This document shows, piece after piece, positions 31,768-40,375 of a stretch of DNA of 44,575 nucleotides (position 1 is its first letter; every line of letters starts with the position of its first letter). Position numbers and translations under genes: made by a program. The stretch lies in contig JAADCQ010000083.1 in the NCBI GenBank assembly GCA_013154335.1, positions 1 through 44,575 of the forward strand, given 5' to 3'. The DNA comes from Methanopyri archaeon (GTDB lineage Archaea > JAADCQ01 > Methanopyri > Methanopyrales > Methanopyraceae). A model generated the notes under the pieces. That model was not told the DNA's origin, did not search any database, and saw only the letters and a program-made list of their open reading frames with translations.

Positions 31768-32712
31768 TCAGATGGGGTGGAAGCTCCTACCGTCCTCGGT
31801 CCTGTAGTACCTGGAACCCCTCGCCCTTAGGGGCCCGGTGACGGGCTCGTCGCACAGCCTCCCGCTCCTCACCACCACGTCCCTTCCGTACCTCGAGGGG
31901 CAGTCCAGGATGCAGCACAGGATGCGCTCGTGGTTCTCCGTTATGACCCCCCTGACCCTGTCGACGGCCTTGACGGGAGGCTTCCTCGAGGACGCAGCGA
32001 TCCCGTAGAGGCTCACGTTCCCGAAGGAGAACCTACCGTGTTCCACCTCACCCTTCCAACGACCCAGACCCGCCAGCACCTCGTCCCTTAGGGAGCGATC
32101 CCACGTGACCAGGGCCAGGTTGACGCCCACGGACTCCACGGAGGCCACGTGCTCCCATCCCGTATCGTATCCCCTGGTGGCTAACCTGACCCTGACCTCG
32201 GTCTCCTCGCCGCCCACGAACGCGTGCCCGCTGAACCTGGCCACGTCCCCGGCGTACTCGGCCGGGTCGCCCGTGACCACGGTGTAATCGTCGACGTCGT
32301 CCTCCACCCTGGAACCGGCCCCGACCACGGCCCCCTCGCCGACCTTCACGCCCCCCGGCACCACCGTCCTCATACCCAAGAAGCAGTCGTAGCCCAGTTC
32401 GGCCCTATCGCCGTCGAAACCGATGATCGACCCGTCCCCGATGAACGCGTCGTTACCCACGTCGGCTCTAACGACGCAGAAGGGCGAGATGCTCGCCCTT
32501 TCACCCACGTCCGAGTCGAACACCCTACAGAACCCGTAGACGGCCGCCTTCCTCCTTATCACCACGGACGGCCCTATGACGGCGTACGCCCCGATCTCGG
32601 CCGTCACGTCCGCCAGGTTGTCACCGATTATCCGCACGTGCTCCTCGACCACCGCCGGATGACGGAGCTTATCGTCCTCCCTCAGGGGCCTAAAGGAGGG
32701 GCCCCCGGGCAA
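31768..32712 (-). CDS. Left-handed beta-helix (hexapeptide) protein with novel Cys-containing C-terminal domain
   Basis: 314 residues from TTG at 32712. Residues about 30-150 are hexapeptide repeats (IGAYAVIGPSVVI ... VGEGAVVGAGSRVEDDV ... TGDPAEY) as in gamma-carbonic anhydrases and acyltransferases. Residues about 170-314 form a separate domain that I do not recognise, with CCILDCPSRYGRD and a C-terminal SRYYRTEDGRSFHP. It is downstream of the kinase gene on the same strand (14-base gap). Confidence 0.7.
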   Translation of the reverse strand: MPGGPSFRPLREDDKLRHPAVVEEHVRIIGDNLADVTAEIGAYAVIGPSVVIRRKAAVYGFCRVFDSDVGERASISPFCVVRADVGNDAFIGDGSIIGFDGDRAELGYDCFLGMRTVVPGGVKVGEGAVVGAGSRVEDDVDDYTVVTGDPAEYAGDVARFSGHAFVGGEETEVRVRLATRGYDTGWEHVASVESVGVNLALVTWDRSLRDEVLAGLGRWKGEVEHGRFSFGNVSLYGIAASSRKPPVKAVDRVRGVITENHERILCCILDCPSRYGRDVVVRSGRLCDEPVTGPLRARGSRYYRTEDGRSFHPI

Positions 32713-32726
32713 GGCAGGAACTCCCC

Positions 32727-33308
32727 TCAGGACCTATGCTCGAGGTAGGACTCGACGACCTTCCTCGCCTCCTCGTCCCCGAGCCAATCCACCCTATCGC
32801 CCTTCCCCTCCTCGAGCACCTCCAGCACCCTGTCGGCCAACTCAGCCTTGGTGAGACCCGTCGCATCGATCTGGTAAACCCTCGCCGCCTCGGGCCTGAC
32901 CATCCCGCAACCCCCGGTCCTCACGTTCACGGCCTCCCCGAAGCACACGCCCACGAACTCCGCCTCCAGGTTCTCGGCTATCTTCTCCGGCGGGTAACCC
33001 CTCTCCTTCAGCCTCCGCTCGAGCTCGGCCGGGTGCAGCCTGATCACGACCACGGCGTCCACGGGCATCAGGTGGGAATAATGCGACTCCACGAACGCGG
33101 GCTCGGACTCGGGTTCCCACTCCTCCACGTACCTTCTGAGAGCGTAAAGGTCGACGACCTTCGCCCTACGGACCTCGTCCTCCTCGATTATCGCGTCCAG
33201 TTCCCTAGCGACCTCGTTCAAGTGCACCACGTCGAAGCCGCGTTCCGCCAGCACCCTACAGACCGTGGTCTTCCCGACGCCGGGCGTGCCCGTTATCGCT
33301 ACCTTCAA
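32727..33308 (-). CDS. AK6/Fap7-type adenylate kinase
   Basis: About 193 residues from TTG at 33308, giving [15 protein letters not shown] as in other archaeal members; GTG at 33344 would add 12 unlikely residues. P-loop at 7-14, then [22 protein letters not shown] and [23 protein letters not shown]6 proteins have adenylate kinase/ATPase activity and help late small-subunit ribosome maturation in eukaryotes. The family usually has about 170-190 residues. Confidence 0.9.
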   Translation of the reverse strand: MKVAITGTPGVGKTTVCRVLAERGFDVVHLNEVARELDAIIEEDEVRRAKVVDLYALRRYVEEWEPESEPAFVESHYSHLMPVDAVVVIRLHPAELERRLKERGYPPEKIAENLEAEFVGVCFGEAVNVRTGGCGMVRPEAARVYQIDATGLTKAELADRVLEVLEEGKGDRVDWLGDEEARKVVESYLEHRS

Positions 33309-33376
33309 GCCGGATGCACTCCCCGTCCGTGTGCGCGACCGCACGACCGTAAGGGTTCCGGTCCGGGGTGAGGAAC

Positions 33377-34372
33377 GTGAGGTTCTGGGAACCCGAGAAC
33401 GGGACGGTGAGATGCCTGGTCTGCCCCAGGGAGTGCAGGATCCCGGAGGGACAGCGCGGGTTCTGCAGGGTCCGGGAGAACAGGGGCGGGGAGTTGGTCC
33501 TACTCACGTACGGTAAGTCATCGGGCGCCGTGCCCGATCCGGTCGAGAAGAAGCCCTTGTTCCACTACAAGCCCGGGTCCAGGACGTACTCGATAGGAAC
33601 CGTGGGATGCAACCTGAGGTGTCTCCACTGTCAGAACTGGCAGATCAGTCAGGCCTCCCCCGAAGAGGTACCGTTGGAAGACCTGCCCCCCGAGACCATC
33701 GTGAAGCGCGCGAGGGCCACGGGGTGCGACAGCGTCTCCTTCACGTACAACGAGCCCGTTATCAACCTGGAGTACACGGTGGACACGTTCGAGCTGTGTA
33801 AAAGGGAAGGCTTGGGTACAGTCTACGTGACCAACGGCTTCATGAGGGAGGAGACGGCGGCTTTCCTCTCCCGCTACCTGGAGGCCGCCAACGTGGACCT
33901 GAAGGCCTTCACGGAGAGGTTCTACAGGGAGGTCTGCGGTGGGTCCTTGGAACCCGTCCTCAGGACGCTGAAAACGTGGAAGTCGAACGGTGTCCACGTC
34001 GAGGTAACCACGCTCGTGATCCCGGGACACAACGACTCCGAGGAGGAGGCCAGGGAGATAGCCGCCTGGATAAGGGACGAGTTGGGACCCGAGACCCCCT
34101 GGCACGTGAGCAGGTTCCACCCCGATTACAAGATGCTGGACGTGCCCCCCACCCCCGTGGAGACCGTCGAGAGGTTCGTGAGGATAGGCTACGACGAGGG
34201 TCTGTACTACGTGTACGTGGGCAACGTGCCGGGCCATAAGTACGAGAACACGTACTGCCCGAACTGCGGCGCGCTGCTCGTGGAGAGGAGGGGCTTCACG
34301 GTCCTCCGGATCAACCTAGAGCCCGGCCCCAGATGTCCCGAGTGCGGGGCCAGACAGTACTTCGTGCTATGA
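33377..34372 (+). CDS. amrS: AmrS-like radical SAM enzyme (pyruvate-formate-lyase-activase-like)
   Basis: 331 residues from GTG at 33377, which has GGGGTGA five bases upstream; GTG at 33368 lies in that site. N-terminal cysteines C13, C16, C20 and C30, the SAM cluster C78, C82, C85 (CNLRCLHC), and a C-terminal zinc ribbon (CPNC ... CPEC). This is the radical SAM member of the AmmeMemoRadiSam group, whose biochemical role is unknown; the Memo and AMMECR1 genes are not next to it. Confidence 0.88.
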   Translation: MRFWEPENGTVRCLVCPRECRIPEGQRGFCRVRENRGGELVLLTYGKSSGAVPDPVEKKPLFHYKPGSRTYSIGTVGCNLRCLHCQNWQISQASPEEVPLEDLPPETIVKRARATGCDSVSFTYNEPVINLEYTVDTFELCKREGLGTVYVTNGFMREETAAFLSRYLEAANVDLKAFTERFYREVCGGSLEPVLRTLKTWKSNGVHVEVTTLVIPGHNDSEEEAREIAAWIRDELGPETPWHVSRFHPDYKMLDVPPTPVETVERFVRIGYDEGLYYVYVGNVPGHKYENTYCPNCGALLVERRGFTVLRINLEPGPRCPECGARQYFVL

Positions 34373-34394
34373 GGATCGCGGGTAGCAGGGGAAG

Positions 34395-35546
34395 ATGCTG
34401 AGGGTAAGGTTCAGGGCCCTGAGGTACTTCGTGGCCTGGGTCAGAAGGTACTTCGACGTGTCCGTGGTCAAGTTCATGGTCTACTACATCGCCATGGTGC
34501 TCTCCGCCGGGACCCTGGGGTTCCACATCCTCGAGGGCAGGGACCTCGTGGACTCCCTCTACACCACGGTGATGATCCTCACGGGGGTGGGGTGCGCCCA
34601 ACCCCCCTCGACCGAGGGCGGCAAACTCCTGGCCGTCGGCCTGATCATCTCCGGCCTCGGGGCCCTGGTCCACGTGATCACCCGGGTCTTCTCGGCCCTA
34701 ACCCGGGGAGACGTACTGTTGAGGCTCAAGGAGAGTGACGCCCTGGCCAGGATCGACAGGATGAAGGACCACGTGGTGGTTCTCGGGTTCGGCAAGAAAG
34801 GGGGCTCCGTGGCCGAGGAACTCAGGGAACACGGTTACGATGTCGTCGTGGTCGACAAGGACGAGAGGAAGTGCAGGGAGGCCCTCGAGAGGGGTTTCAT
34901 AGCCGTCCAGGGGGACGTGACCGAGGAGAAGACGCTCGAGAAGGCCGGGGTCGAAAGGGCTCAGGTGGTCGTGGTGGCTACGAACTCCGAGGAAACTAAC
35001 GTGTTTTCGTGCATACTGGCCAGGGACATGAACGAGGACGCCATGATCCTCGCCACCGCCTACACGTCGACGGGTGAAAGGACGCTGAGGAAAGCCGGGG
35101 CGGATGAAGTCATCAACGTGTACTCGTCGGCGGGCCAGTCCGTGGTGTGCAGGATCCTGGATAGGATGTCGTTCACGGTGACCGTCAAACACCCCCTCGA
35201 GGACACTTACGACGAGTTCCACATCATAGTCTCGAACGGCGGCATAATCGTCGACGTCAGGTACCACGTGCCGGACCTGCCGGAACCCGTCGTCAAGGAG
35301 CTTTGGATAGAGACCGAGGAGGACATCAGGCGGAGGATGAGGCTCCACCGTAGGTCCGCCTCGAGGAGAGCCCTGGAGAGACTCCACGAGCTCTCGGACG
35401 ACGTTCACTCGCACAAGATAACCGTAAGGAGGATGGAGGACAAGGACAGGATAATCCGGGAGCTGGACAGGGCCGGGTTCCTCATAGGCGTGAACATGAC
35501 GCACGAGCAGGTACTCAGGGAGGTCTTCGGCGTCGAAGCGCCCTGA
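34395..35546 (+). CDS. K+ channel-like protein with RCK (TrkA-N/TrkA-C) domains and altered filter
   Basis: 383 residues, ATG at 34395. Two membrane helices (about 26-45 and 77-101) with a pore helix between them, as in MthK. The selectivity filter position reads TGVGC (63-67) instead of TVGYG. A cytosolic RCK domain follows (VVVLGFGKKGGSVAEEL near 127-142, then VVVVDKDE), and a TrkA-C-like end (about 255-383). It may be a gated channel of changed selectivity or a non-conducting sensor. Its end overlaps hemD by 32 bases. Confidence 0.85.
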   Translation: MLRVRFRALRYFVAWVRRYFDVSVVKFMVYYIAMVLSAGTLGFHILEGRDLVDSLYTTVMILTGVGCAQPPSTEGGKLLAVGLIISGLGALVHVITRVFSALTRGDVLLRLKESDALARIDRMKDHVVVLGFGKKGGSVAEELREHGYDVVVVDKDERKCREALERGFIAVQGDVTEEKTLEKAGVERAQVVVVATNSEETNVFSCILARDMNEDAMILATAYTSTGERTLRKAGADEVINVYSSAGQSVVCRILDRMSFTVTVKHPLEDTYDEFHIIVSNGGIIVDVRYHVPDLPEPVVKELWIETEEDIRRRMRLHRRSASRRALERLHELSDDVHSHKITVRRMEDKDRIIRELDRAGFLIGVNMTHEQVLREVFGVEAP

Positions 35547-36213
35547 GCGTGGCTTCCACGACACCGTCCAGATCGCTGGTAGGGGCCTCGAGAACCTCCA
35601 ACCCCGCCCTTTCCAGAACCCGGGTGGTGACCGGCCCTATCGAGACCGCAGGTTCCGGTAGATCCCTCACGTCGACGTTCTTTAGGAACGCCTCGGCGGT
35701 CTTGGAGCTGAAGAAGCACACAACGTCGTACACCGACGGGTCGACGTTGACGTCCTCCTCAACTATGTCGTACACGGGTATCTCGACGAGGGAGTCACCG
35801 AGTACCTCCCTCATGTCCGACGTCCGGGCCGCGCACCTGAGGGCCAGAACCTCGCCCTCATCCCGGAGACGCTCGGCCAGGGCTCGGGTGGTGTACCTCT
35901 CGGGGATCACGTCGACGTTCACCCCGGCCTTCTCGAGCGCCTTGGCCGTGGTGGGCCCCACGGCGGCCACCTTGACGTCGGATCGTGCTATGGCCCGCAC
36001 CTCCCGTGGTTTTAGCATGTCCACGGTCCTGGGTCCCGTGAAGGCAACGACGTCGAAGGTCCGGAGCAACGACTCGGTGACCTCGGGCCTGTCCTCGATA
36101 GGTTCGAGGCGTACGGGATGGACGACGTCGGCGTTCAGTCCCACCCTTCCGAAGGCCTTCACCGTGGTCTCGTCCCTGCCCGGGGCCCTTACGGCCAGGA
36201 CGCGTCCCTTCAT
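35515..36213 (-). CDS. hemD: Uroporphyrinogen-III synthase
   Basis: 232 residues, ATG at 36213. HemD family by weak but consistent patterns: VLAVRAPGRDE, VVAFTGPRTVDML, VAAVGPTTAKALEKAGV, VVCFFSSKTAEAF, and VSIGPVTTRVLERAGLEVLEAP. It closes hydroxymethylbilane to uroporphyrinogen III, the root of sirohydrochlorin, F430 and cobamides. Third gene after kae1 and SRP19, overlapping the SRP19 stop by four bases. Confidence 0.88.
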   Translation of the reverse strand: MKGRVLAVRAPGRDETTVKAFGRVGLNADVVHPVRLEPIEDRPEVTESLLRTFDVVAFTGPRTVDMLKPREVRAIARSDVKVAAVGPTTAKALEKAGVNVDVIPERYTTRALAERLRDEGEVLALRCAARTSDMREVLGDSLVEIPVYDIVEEDVNVDPSVYDVVCFFSSKTAEAFLKNVDVRDLPEPAVSIGPVTTRVLERAGLEVLEAPTSDLDGVVEATLRALRRRRPP

Positions 36214-36536
36214 TCTCCCTTCATCTCCTTGAGTTTCTCGGCTATGGCGAGGATGGTCTTGCGCTTGGACCCGTCTATCTTGTCGACTATCAGCCTGCCC
36301 TTGTCCTCCCACCACCTCTTGGGGTAGGCCTTGTCGCGTTGAACCTCGGGGTTCAGTCCCAGCTCCTCCGCCGCCCTCTTCACGTCTATCAACCTGGGGT
36401 TCCTCACGGCCAGGTGTTTGGGGACGGCCCTTCCCTCGGATCTGGACCTGTCCGCATCGAAGTAGACGACCCAAACGACGCACCTGTCCGTTCCCTTGAG
36501 TCTCACGGTGGGGGTTTCCTCGGGCGAGGTCGTCAC
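36210..36536 (-). CDS. srp19: Signal recognition particle protein SRP19
   Basis: 108 residues from GTG at 36536, overlapping the kae1 stop by four bases. Conserved VVWVVYFDADRSRSEGRAVPKHLAV and KAYPKRWWEDKGRLIVDK match archaeal SRP19, which binds 7S RNA and primes SRP54 assembly. GTG at 36503 is a shorter alternative start but lacks a good Shine-Dalgarno. Confidence 0.93.
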   Translation of the reverse strand: MTTSPEETPTVRLKGTDRCVVWVVYFDADRSRSEGRAVPKHLAVRNPRLIDVKRAAEELGLNPEVQRDKAYPKRWWEDKGRLIVDKIDGSKRKTILAIAEKLKEMKGE

Positions 36537-37555
36537 CCCCTCCACGGAACGGGTGCCTCGTCTATCCTGTACTTCTGCTCGACGGTGGCTTCTTTGGGCA
36601 CGTCCTCCGGTCGTATGCTGAGCCCGTGTTCGTGCACGAGGATGCCCGTCCACGCTATCATGGCGCCGTTATCGCCGGCGAGGTCGGGTGGAACGGTGTG
36701 CGCCTCCACGCCCCGTTCCTCCGCCATTGTGTGGATCATCTCGGAGAGCCTCCTGTTGGCGGCCACGCCCCCGGTGAGTAGTACCCCGTCCGAGTTGAGT
36801 TGGGCGGCGGCCCTCTCCGTTATCTCCGTGAGCATGGCGAAGGCCGTCTCCTGTATACCGGCGCAGACGTTCTCCAGGGGTTCGCCCTCCTCGTACGCCC
36901 TGAGGGCCGCCGTGAGGAGGCCGGAGAAGGACACGTCGGTCCCGTGCACCGTGTAGGGGAGTTCGGTGGGTTCGTCGGCCTCACGGGCGAGTTTCTCTAT
37001 CTCCGGGCCTCCCGGGTGGGGGAGTCCTACTTTCCTGGCGAACGTGTCGAGCATGTTGCCGATCGGGAGGTCGAGGGTCTCCCCGAACACGCGGTACCTA
37101 CCTTCCTTGAGGGCGATGACCTGGGTGTTCCCTCCGGAAACGTATAAAGTAGTGGGGTAACCGAAATCGAGGCCTTCGCGCTCGGCCGAGAGTAGCCCTA
37201 TCTCGACGTGCGCCACGCAGTGGTTCACGGGCGCGAGGGGGATGCGTAGGGCGAGGGATATGGTCCTCGCCGCCGTGGCCCCCACCCTGAGGCACGGTCC
37301 GAGGCCAGGTCCCTTCGAGTACGCCACGAGGTCGAGTTCATCGGGTTCGACGCCGGCCTTCTCGAGGGCCCTGTCCACGAGATCGGGTATCTCCCTGGCG
37401 TGGTGTTCGGCGGCCTCCGATGGGTGTATGCCGGAGCCGGGTGGGGGCACGTACTGGGCCTTCTCGTTGGCCAGAACTTCCCCGTCCCCGGTTACTATCC
37501 CGACGCCGAGCTTCTCGGCCGTGGATTCGATGCCGATACAAATCACGTCTTCCAT
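36533..37555 (-). CDS. kae1: KEOPS subunit Kae1 (tRNA threonylcarbamoyltransferase)
   Basis: 340 residues from ATG at 37555. It transfers threonylcarbamoyl to A37 of ANN-decoding tRNAs. ASKHA fold with CIGIESTAEKLGVGI at the start, metal ligands H112 and H116 (NHCVAH), LYVSGGNTQVI, LLTGGVAANRRL and the late aspartate in GDNGAMIAW. Kae1 and Bud32 are one fused gene in several methanogens; here they are separate and bud32 lies about 0.9 kb beyond on the same strand. Confidence 0.96.
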   Translation of the reverse strand: MEDVICIGIESTAEKLGVGIVTGDGEVLANEKAQYVPPPGSGIHPSEAAEHHAREIPDLVDRALEKAGVEPDELDLVAYSKGPGLGPCLRVGATAARTISLALRIPLAPVNHCVAHVEIGLLSAEREGLDFGYPTTLYVSGGNTQVIALKEGRYRVFGETLDLPIGNMLDTFARKVGLPHPGGPEIEKLAREADEPTELPYTVHGTDVSFSGLLTAALRAYEEGEPLENVCAGIQETAFAMLTEITERAAAQLNSDGVLLTGGVAANRRLSEMIHTMAEERGVEAHTVPPDLAGDNGAMIAWTGILVHEHGLSIRPEDVPKEATVEQKYRIDEAPVPWRG

Positions 37556-37582
37556 CCCCCTATCCCGGGGAGGGTGTCCGGG

Positions 37583-38437
37583 ATGAAGATCGATGTGGAG
37601 CGTTTCGCCCGGGACTGCGCCCGGGTGTTGGAGGGGTTGGGACTCCACGTGGAGGAAGTGGACGATGGCTACGACCTGGACTTCCTGGCGTGGTGCGACG
37701 ACGTGTGTCTGGGAGTCAGGTGCGTTTCGGGCAAGAAGGACCTGCGCGGGATCTCGGCGTACGGGGAGTGGGAAGACGGTATCTCCGAGATCGTGCGCGG
37801 GGCCGAGGCCCTAGGGGCCTACGCGCTGGTCGTGCTCCCCAAGGATCTCGACGACGAGATGCTGGCGCTGTCCACGTTCTGCGAGTCCTACGGGGTACCG
37901 ATGAGCGTCACCTCCTGGTCGGCGCTCACGTTCGAGGTCTCCGAGGATCCCTTGGACGTGGACGGGACGACCGAGGTGTTCATGGAGCGGGAACTCGGGC
38001 ACGTCCCGGAGTGGCCGGAGTTGAGCGAGGTGGAACCGCTCCTCGACGGTGAGAAGAAGGTCACCCCGGACGTGATCAGGGAGGTGGTCAGGGAAAGGGT
38101 CACGGTCGACTGGAAGGATCTGGTCATGGTGCTGAGGTGGGCCGGTTACTCGTCGGAGGGGTTCGAGGAGTCCGTCGAGAAGGTCCTGGAATCCGAGGAG
38201 GTCGAGGAGTACGAGGGGGAACTCATGCACGTCCCGGACAAACTCCCCGAGGTCCTGGGAGCCCTCCTCGTGTGGCTGGAAGGCAGGGGCGACGTGCCCG
38301 AGGACGAGGTCTACGAGTTCATGTACTCGCACTTCAAAGTGCCGTACGACGTCACGTACCTGGCGTTGAAGAAACTCGAGGAACGCGGCGAGATCAGACT
38401 CGTCAGGAACAGGGTATCGAGGCTTGGGACGGGATGA
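37583..38437 (+). CDS. Hypothetical protein with possible nuclease-like N-terminal domain and winged helix
   Basis: 284 residues from ATG at 37583, six bases after GGAGGGTG; GTG at 37574 is an alternative. Residues about 10-120 have a pattern seen in restriction-endonuclease-like folds (hydrophobic strands, GYDLDFLAW, VRCVSGKKD, then a LVVLPKDLDDEM ... YGVPMSVTSW end), but the usual E-x-K is not clear. The C-terminus (about 240-284, YDVTYLALKKLEERGEIRLV) looks like a winged helix. Divergent from kae1 by 27 bases. I do not recognise a named family. Confidence 0.6.
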   Translation: MKIDVERFARDCARVLEGLGLHVEEVDDGYDLDFLAWCDDVCLGVRCVSGKKDLRGISAYGEWEDGISEIVRGAEALGAYALVVLPKDLDDEMLALSTFCESYGVPMSVTSWSALTFEVSEDPLDVDGTTEVFMERELGHVPEWPELSEVEPLLDGEKKVTPDVIREVVRERVTVDWKDLVMVLRWAGYSSEGFEESVEKVLESEEVEEYEGELMHVPDKLPEVLGALLVWLEGRGDVPEDEVYEFMYSHFKVPYDVTYLALKKLEERGEIRLVRNRVSRLGTG

Positions 38438-38442
38438 TCCCC

Positions 38443-39093
38443 TCACACGTACCTGACTTGCGATTTTATCCTTTCCAACTCCCGTAGCACGGTTTCGGTC
38501 CTCTTCTCCCCCGCTTCTTCCTCGTACCCCCTCAGGAAAGCCCGCCAGAGCTCGTCCGACAGGGAAGGGTGGGAACTCTCCAGGCATCTCTCGAACACGC
38601 GGAGGTCGATGGCGTGGTCCTTAGGGTCCCCGGAATCGAAGCTCATACCGAGATCTATCAGGACGGGCCCGTCGTCGGCGACTATCACGTTCGATGTGGT
38701 CAAGTCGTTGTGGACGATCCCCATACCGTGCAGGGACGCGGCGATCCTCCCCAGCTCCTCGACGTGCTCCGGACCCGCCTCACCCTCCTCCAGGGCATCC
38801 CTGAGGGAGGGCCCGGGGACGTACTCGGTGACCACGAGACACTCCTCGACGTCGGCCTCGTAGAGCGTTGGAACGGGGAGGCCGGCGTCCGCCAAACGGA
38901 CGAGGGTCCGGGCCTCGCGCCTGGTCCTGTTCCTCCTCAACCTGGAGTCGAGATCCGGGTGCCGGTACTCCCGGGGTAGTCTGATCTTGTAGACGGCGTC
39001 GAGCCCGAACCACTCGTGGAGGACGACGATGGATTCCGCACCCCTGGCCAGGACGCGTCCCCGGGCGATCACCTCCTTGAGACCGGGGTGCAC
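38443..39093 (-). CDS. bud32: KEOPS-associated kinase/ATPase Bud32
   Basis: 216 residues, GTG at 39093, six bases after rps27ae. Small RIO-like kinase of the KEOPS complex. Glycine-poor N-lobe with VYKIRLPREYRHPDLD, catalytic loop HNDLTTSNVI (D130, N135; usually HGDLTTSN), and LIDLGMS (D147). It drives Kae1 through ATP hydrolysis. Last gene of the expression operon. Confidence 0.94.
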   Translation of the reverse strand: MHPGLKEVIARGRVLARGAESIVVLHEWFGLDAVYKIRLPREYRHPDLDSRLRRNRTRREARTLVRLADAGLPVPTLYEADVEECLVVTEYVPGPSLRDALEEGEAGPEHVEELGRIAASLHGMGIVHNDLTTSNVIVADDGPVLIDLGMSFDSGDPKDHAIDLRVFERCLESSHPSLSDELWRAFLRGYEEEAGEKRTETVLRELERIKSQVRYV

Positions 39094-39099
39094 GCCCTA

Positions 39100-39285
39100 T
39101 CATCCCTTCTTGGACTCGGGCTGGCTCTTGAACTCGGTGTAACCGCACTTACCGCAGGCGTACCTGTTACCGTGATCGGCCATGAACACGCCCGGGCCGC
39201 AGCGTGGACAGAACGGGTTCTTCCTCTCCACCTTACCGTCCTTGACCTCGTACAGCCTGGCCCTCCTCGGGATACCCACCTTCAC
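39100..39285 (-). CDS. rps27ae: Ribosomal protein S27ae (eS31)
   Basis: 61 residues from GTG at 39285, overlapping the rps24e stop by four bases. Zinc ribbon C26, C29, C44, C47 ([22 protein letters not shown]). A GGGGGTGA site directly abuts this GTG, so GTG at 39279, six bases further, is an equally good start. Confidence 0.95.
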   Translation of the reverse strand: MKVGIPRRARLYEVKDGKVERKNPFCPRCGPGVFMADHGNRYACGKCGYTEFKSQPESKKG

Positions 39286-39659
39286 TCACCCCCCTCTTCC
39301 TCACCCTCTCCTTCGCCCTCTCCTTCTTCGCCTTCCTCCTCGGAACCCTCCTCTTCCTTCTTCTCCTCTATCTGCTCGAGGACGCGCCGGTGCCTCTCTA
39401 CCTTGTGCTCCGGCTCTATCTCCTCGAGTTTCTCGACGCTCTCGTACACCTTCGCGTAACCCACGGTCTCCCTCTTACCGAACTCCGATTCCATCCTGTC
39501 CAGGAGGAGGACCTCCTTGTCCACGTCCAGCACGGCGGCCAACTTCTTCAGGACCTCGGCCCGGGTGGGCGTCCCGCCGTCCTCGTGCCTCACCACGAAC
39601 TTGATCTCGGTCCGGTATAGGAGGGGGTTCTCGGTCTCCTCGATCACCTCCACCTCCAA
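39282..39659 (-). CDS. rps24e: Ribosomal protein S24e (eS24)
   Basis: 125 residues, TTG at 39659 with GGAGG five bases upstream. Conserved [28 protein letters not shown] and [18 protein letters not shown]. The last 30 residues are almost entirely Glu and Gly, an acidic tail longer than in many homologues and typical of salt-adapted proteins of this organism type. Confidence 0.96.
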   Translation of the reverse strand: MEVEVIEETENPLLYRTEIKFVVRHEDGGTPTRAEVLKKLAAVLDVDKEVLLLDRMESEFGKRETVGYAKVYESVEKLEEIEPEHKVERHRRVLEQIEEKKEEEGSEEEGEEGEGEGEGEEEGGE

Positions 39660-40168
39660 GGCAACCTCCCCCTGAACCTCCTGAGCACGTCCTCGACCCT
39701 ATCTTTCAGCGCCTCGGTGACCCTGAGGATCACCATTCCCTCGCCGGGAAGGCCGTACGCGACTATCGAGTTTTCGGGAGCCACCATGAGGACCACGAGA
39801 GTGAGGAGGTCCTCCTCACCCAGCACGCGGATCAGCGTCCTATCACCGTCCAACGCGTTGAGGAAAGCCTCCCTGACCACGCTTACCGACGCCTCGGTTA
39901 TCGTGCCGGGTGGGTTCTCCAGCCGGAGTTCCACCGTGAACTCGTGGGAGACGTCCGGGGCCCTGTGGGACCTGGCGATCCTCCCATCGACCACGGCGAC
40001 GTCGGGCTTGACGCCGGCCCGTAGGAAGGAGATGGTGGTGGCGTCGCCCACGGTGGCCAGGATGCCGACCCGGGACACCCTGCGTAGGGTGTCCTTCGAG
40101 GGGGACGGGTAGACCCGTCCCCACGGCCTCCTCAGCTCCGGCGCCAGCTCCTCCGGCATCTTCAGCAC
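39644..40168 (-). CDS. GTP-dependent dephospho-CoA kinase (DUF359 family)
   Basis: 174 residues. It phosphorylates dephospho-CoA with GTP in archaeal coenzyme A synthesis. Motifs are VGILATVGDATTISFL, VVDGRIARSHR and NPPGTITEA. GTG at 40168 is preferred, with GGAGGAG five bases upstream; GTG at 40174 (overlapping the spt4 stop) is the alternative. It overlaps rps24e by 16 bases. Confidence 0.9.
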   Translation of the reverse strand: MLKMPEELAPELRRPWGRVYPSPSKDTLRRVSRVGILATVGDATTISFLRAGVKPDVAVVDGRIARSHRAPDVSHEFTVELRLENPPGTITEASVSVVREAFLNALDGDRTLIRVLGEEDLLTLVVLMVAPENSIVAYGLPGEGMVILRVTEALKDRVEDVLRRFRGRLPWRWR

Positions 40169-40170
40169 GT

Positions 40171-40368
40171 TCACTCCTCCAGTATCCTCAGGGCGTACTT
40201 GCCGGGTAGCGAGGCGCCCAGCCTCTCGGCGACCTTCGAGTTGACGTCTATCACGACGGCTATTCCCTTCCACTCCTCCGTGAACTCGTCCGAGTGACAC
40301 GCCGGGCATATCTCCGTGTCCTTGTCCACCAGGTAACCGCACCTGACGCAGGCCTTGAGGGACGACAT
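40171..40368 (-). CDS. spt4: Transcription elongation factor Spt4 (RpoE2)
   Basis: 65 residues, ATG at 40368. Zinc ribbon C7, C10, C21, C24 (CVRCGYL ... CPACHS) and the end VNSKVAERLGASLPGKYALRI, diagnostic for archaeal Spt4, the partner of Spt5 in processive elongation. It follows rpoE by seven bases. Confidence 0.96.
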   Translation of the reverse strand: MSSLKACVRCGYLVDKDTEICPACHSDEFTEEWKGIAVVIDVNSKVAERLGASLPGKYALRILEE

Positions 40369-40375
40369 GACCCGA

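Noticed and set aside
30528-31841. A 437-codon plus-strand frame antisense to the glutaminase and pdxT genes
   Set aside because: It spans two well-supported minus-strand genes and their promoter; composition is that of a shadow frame.
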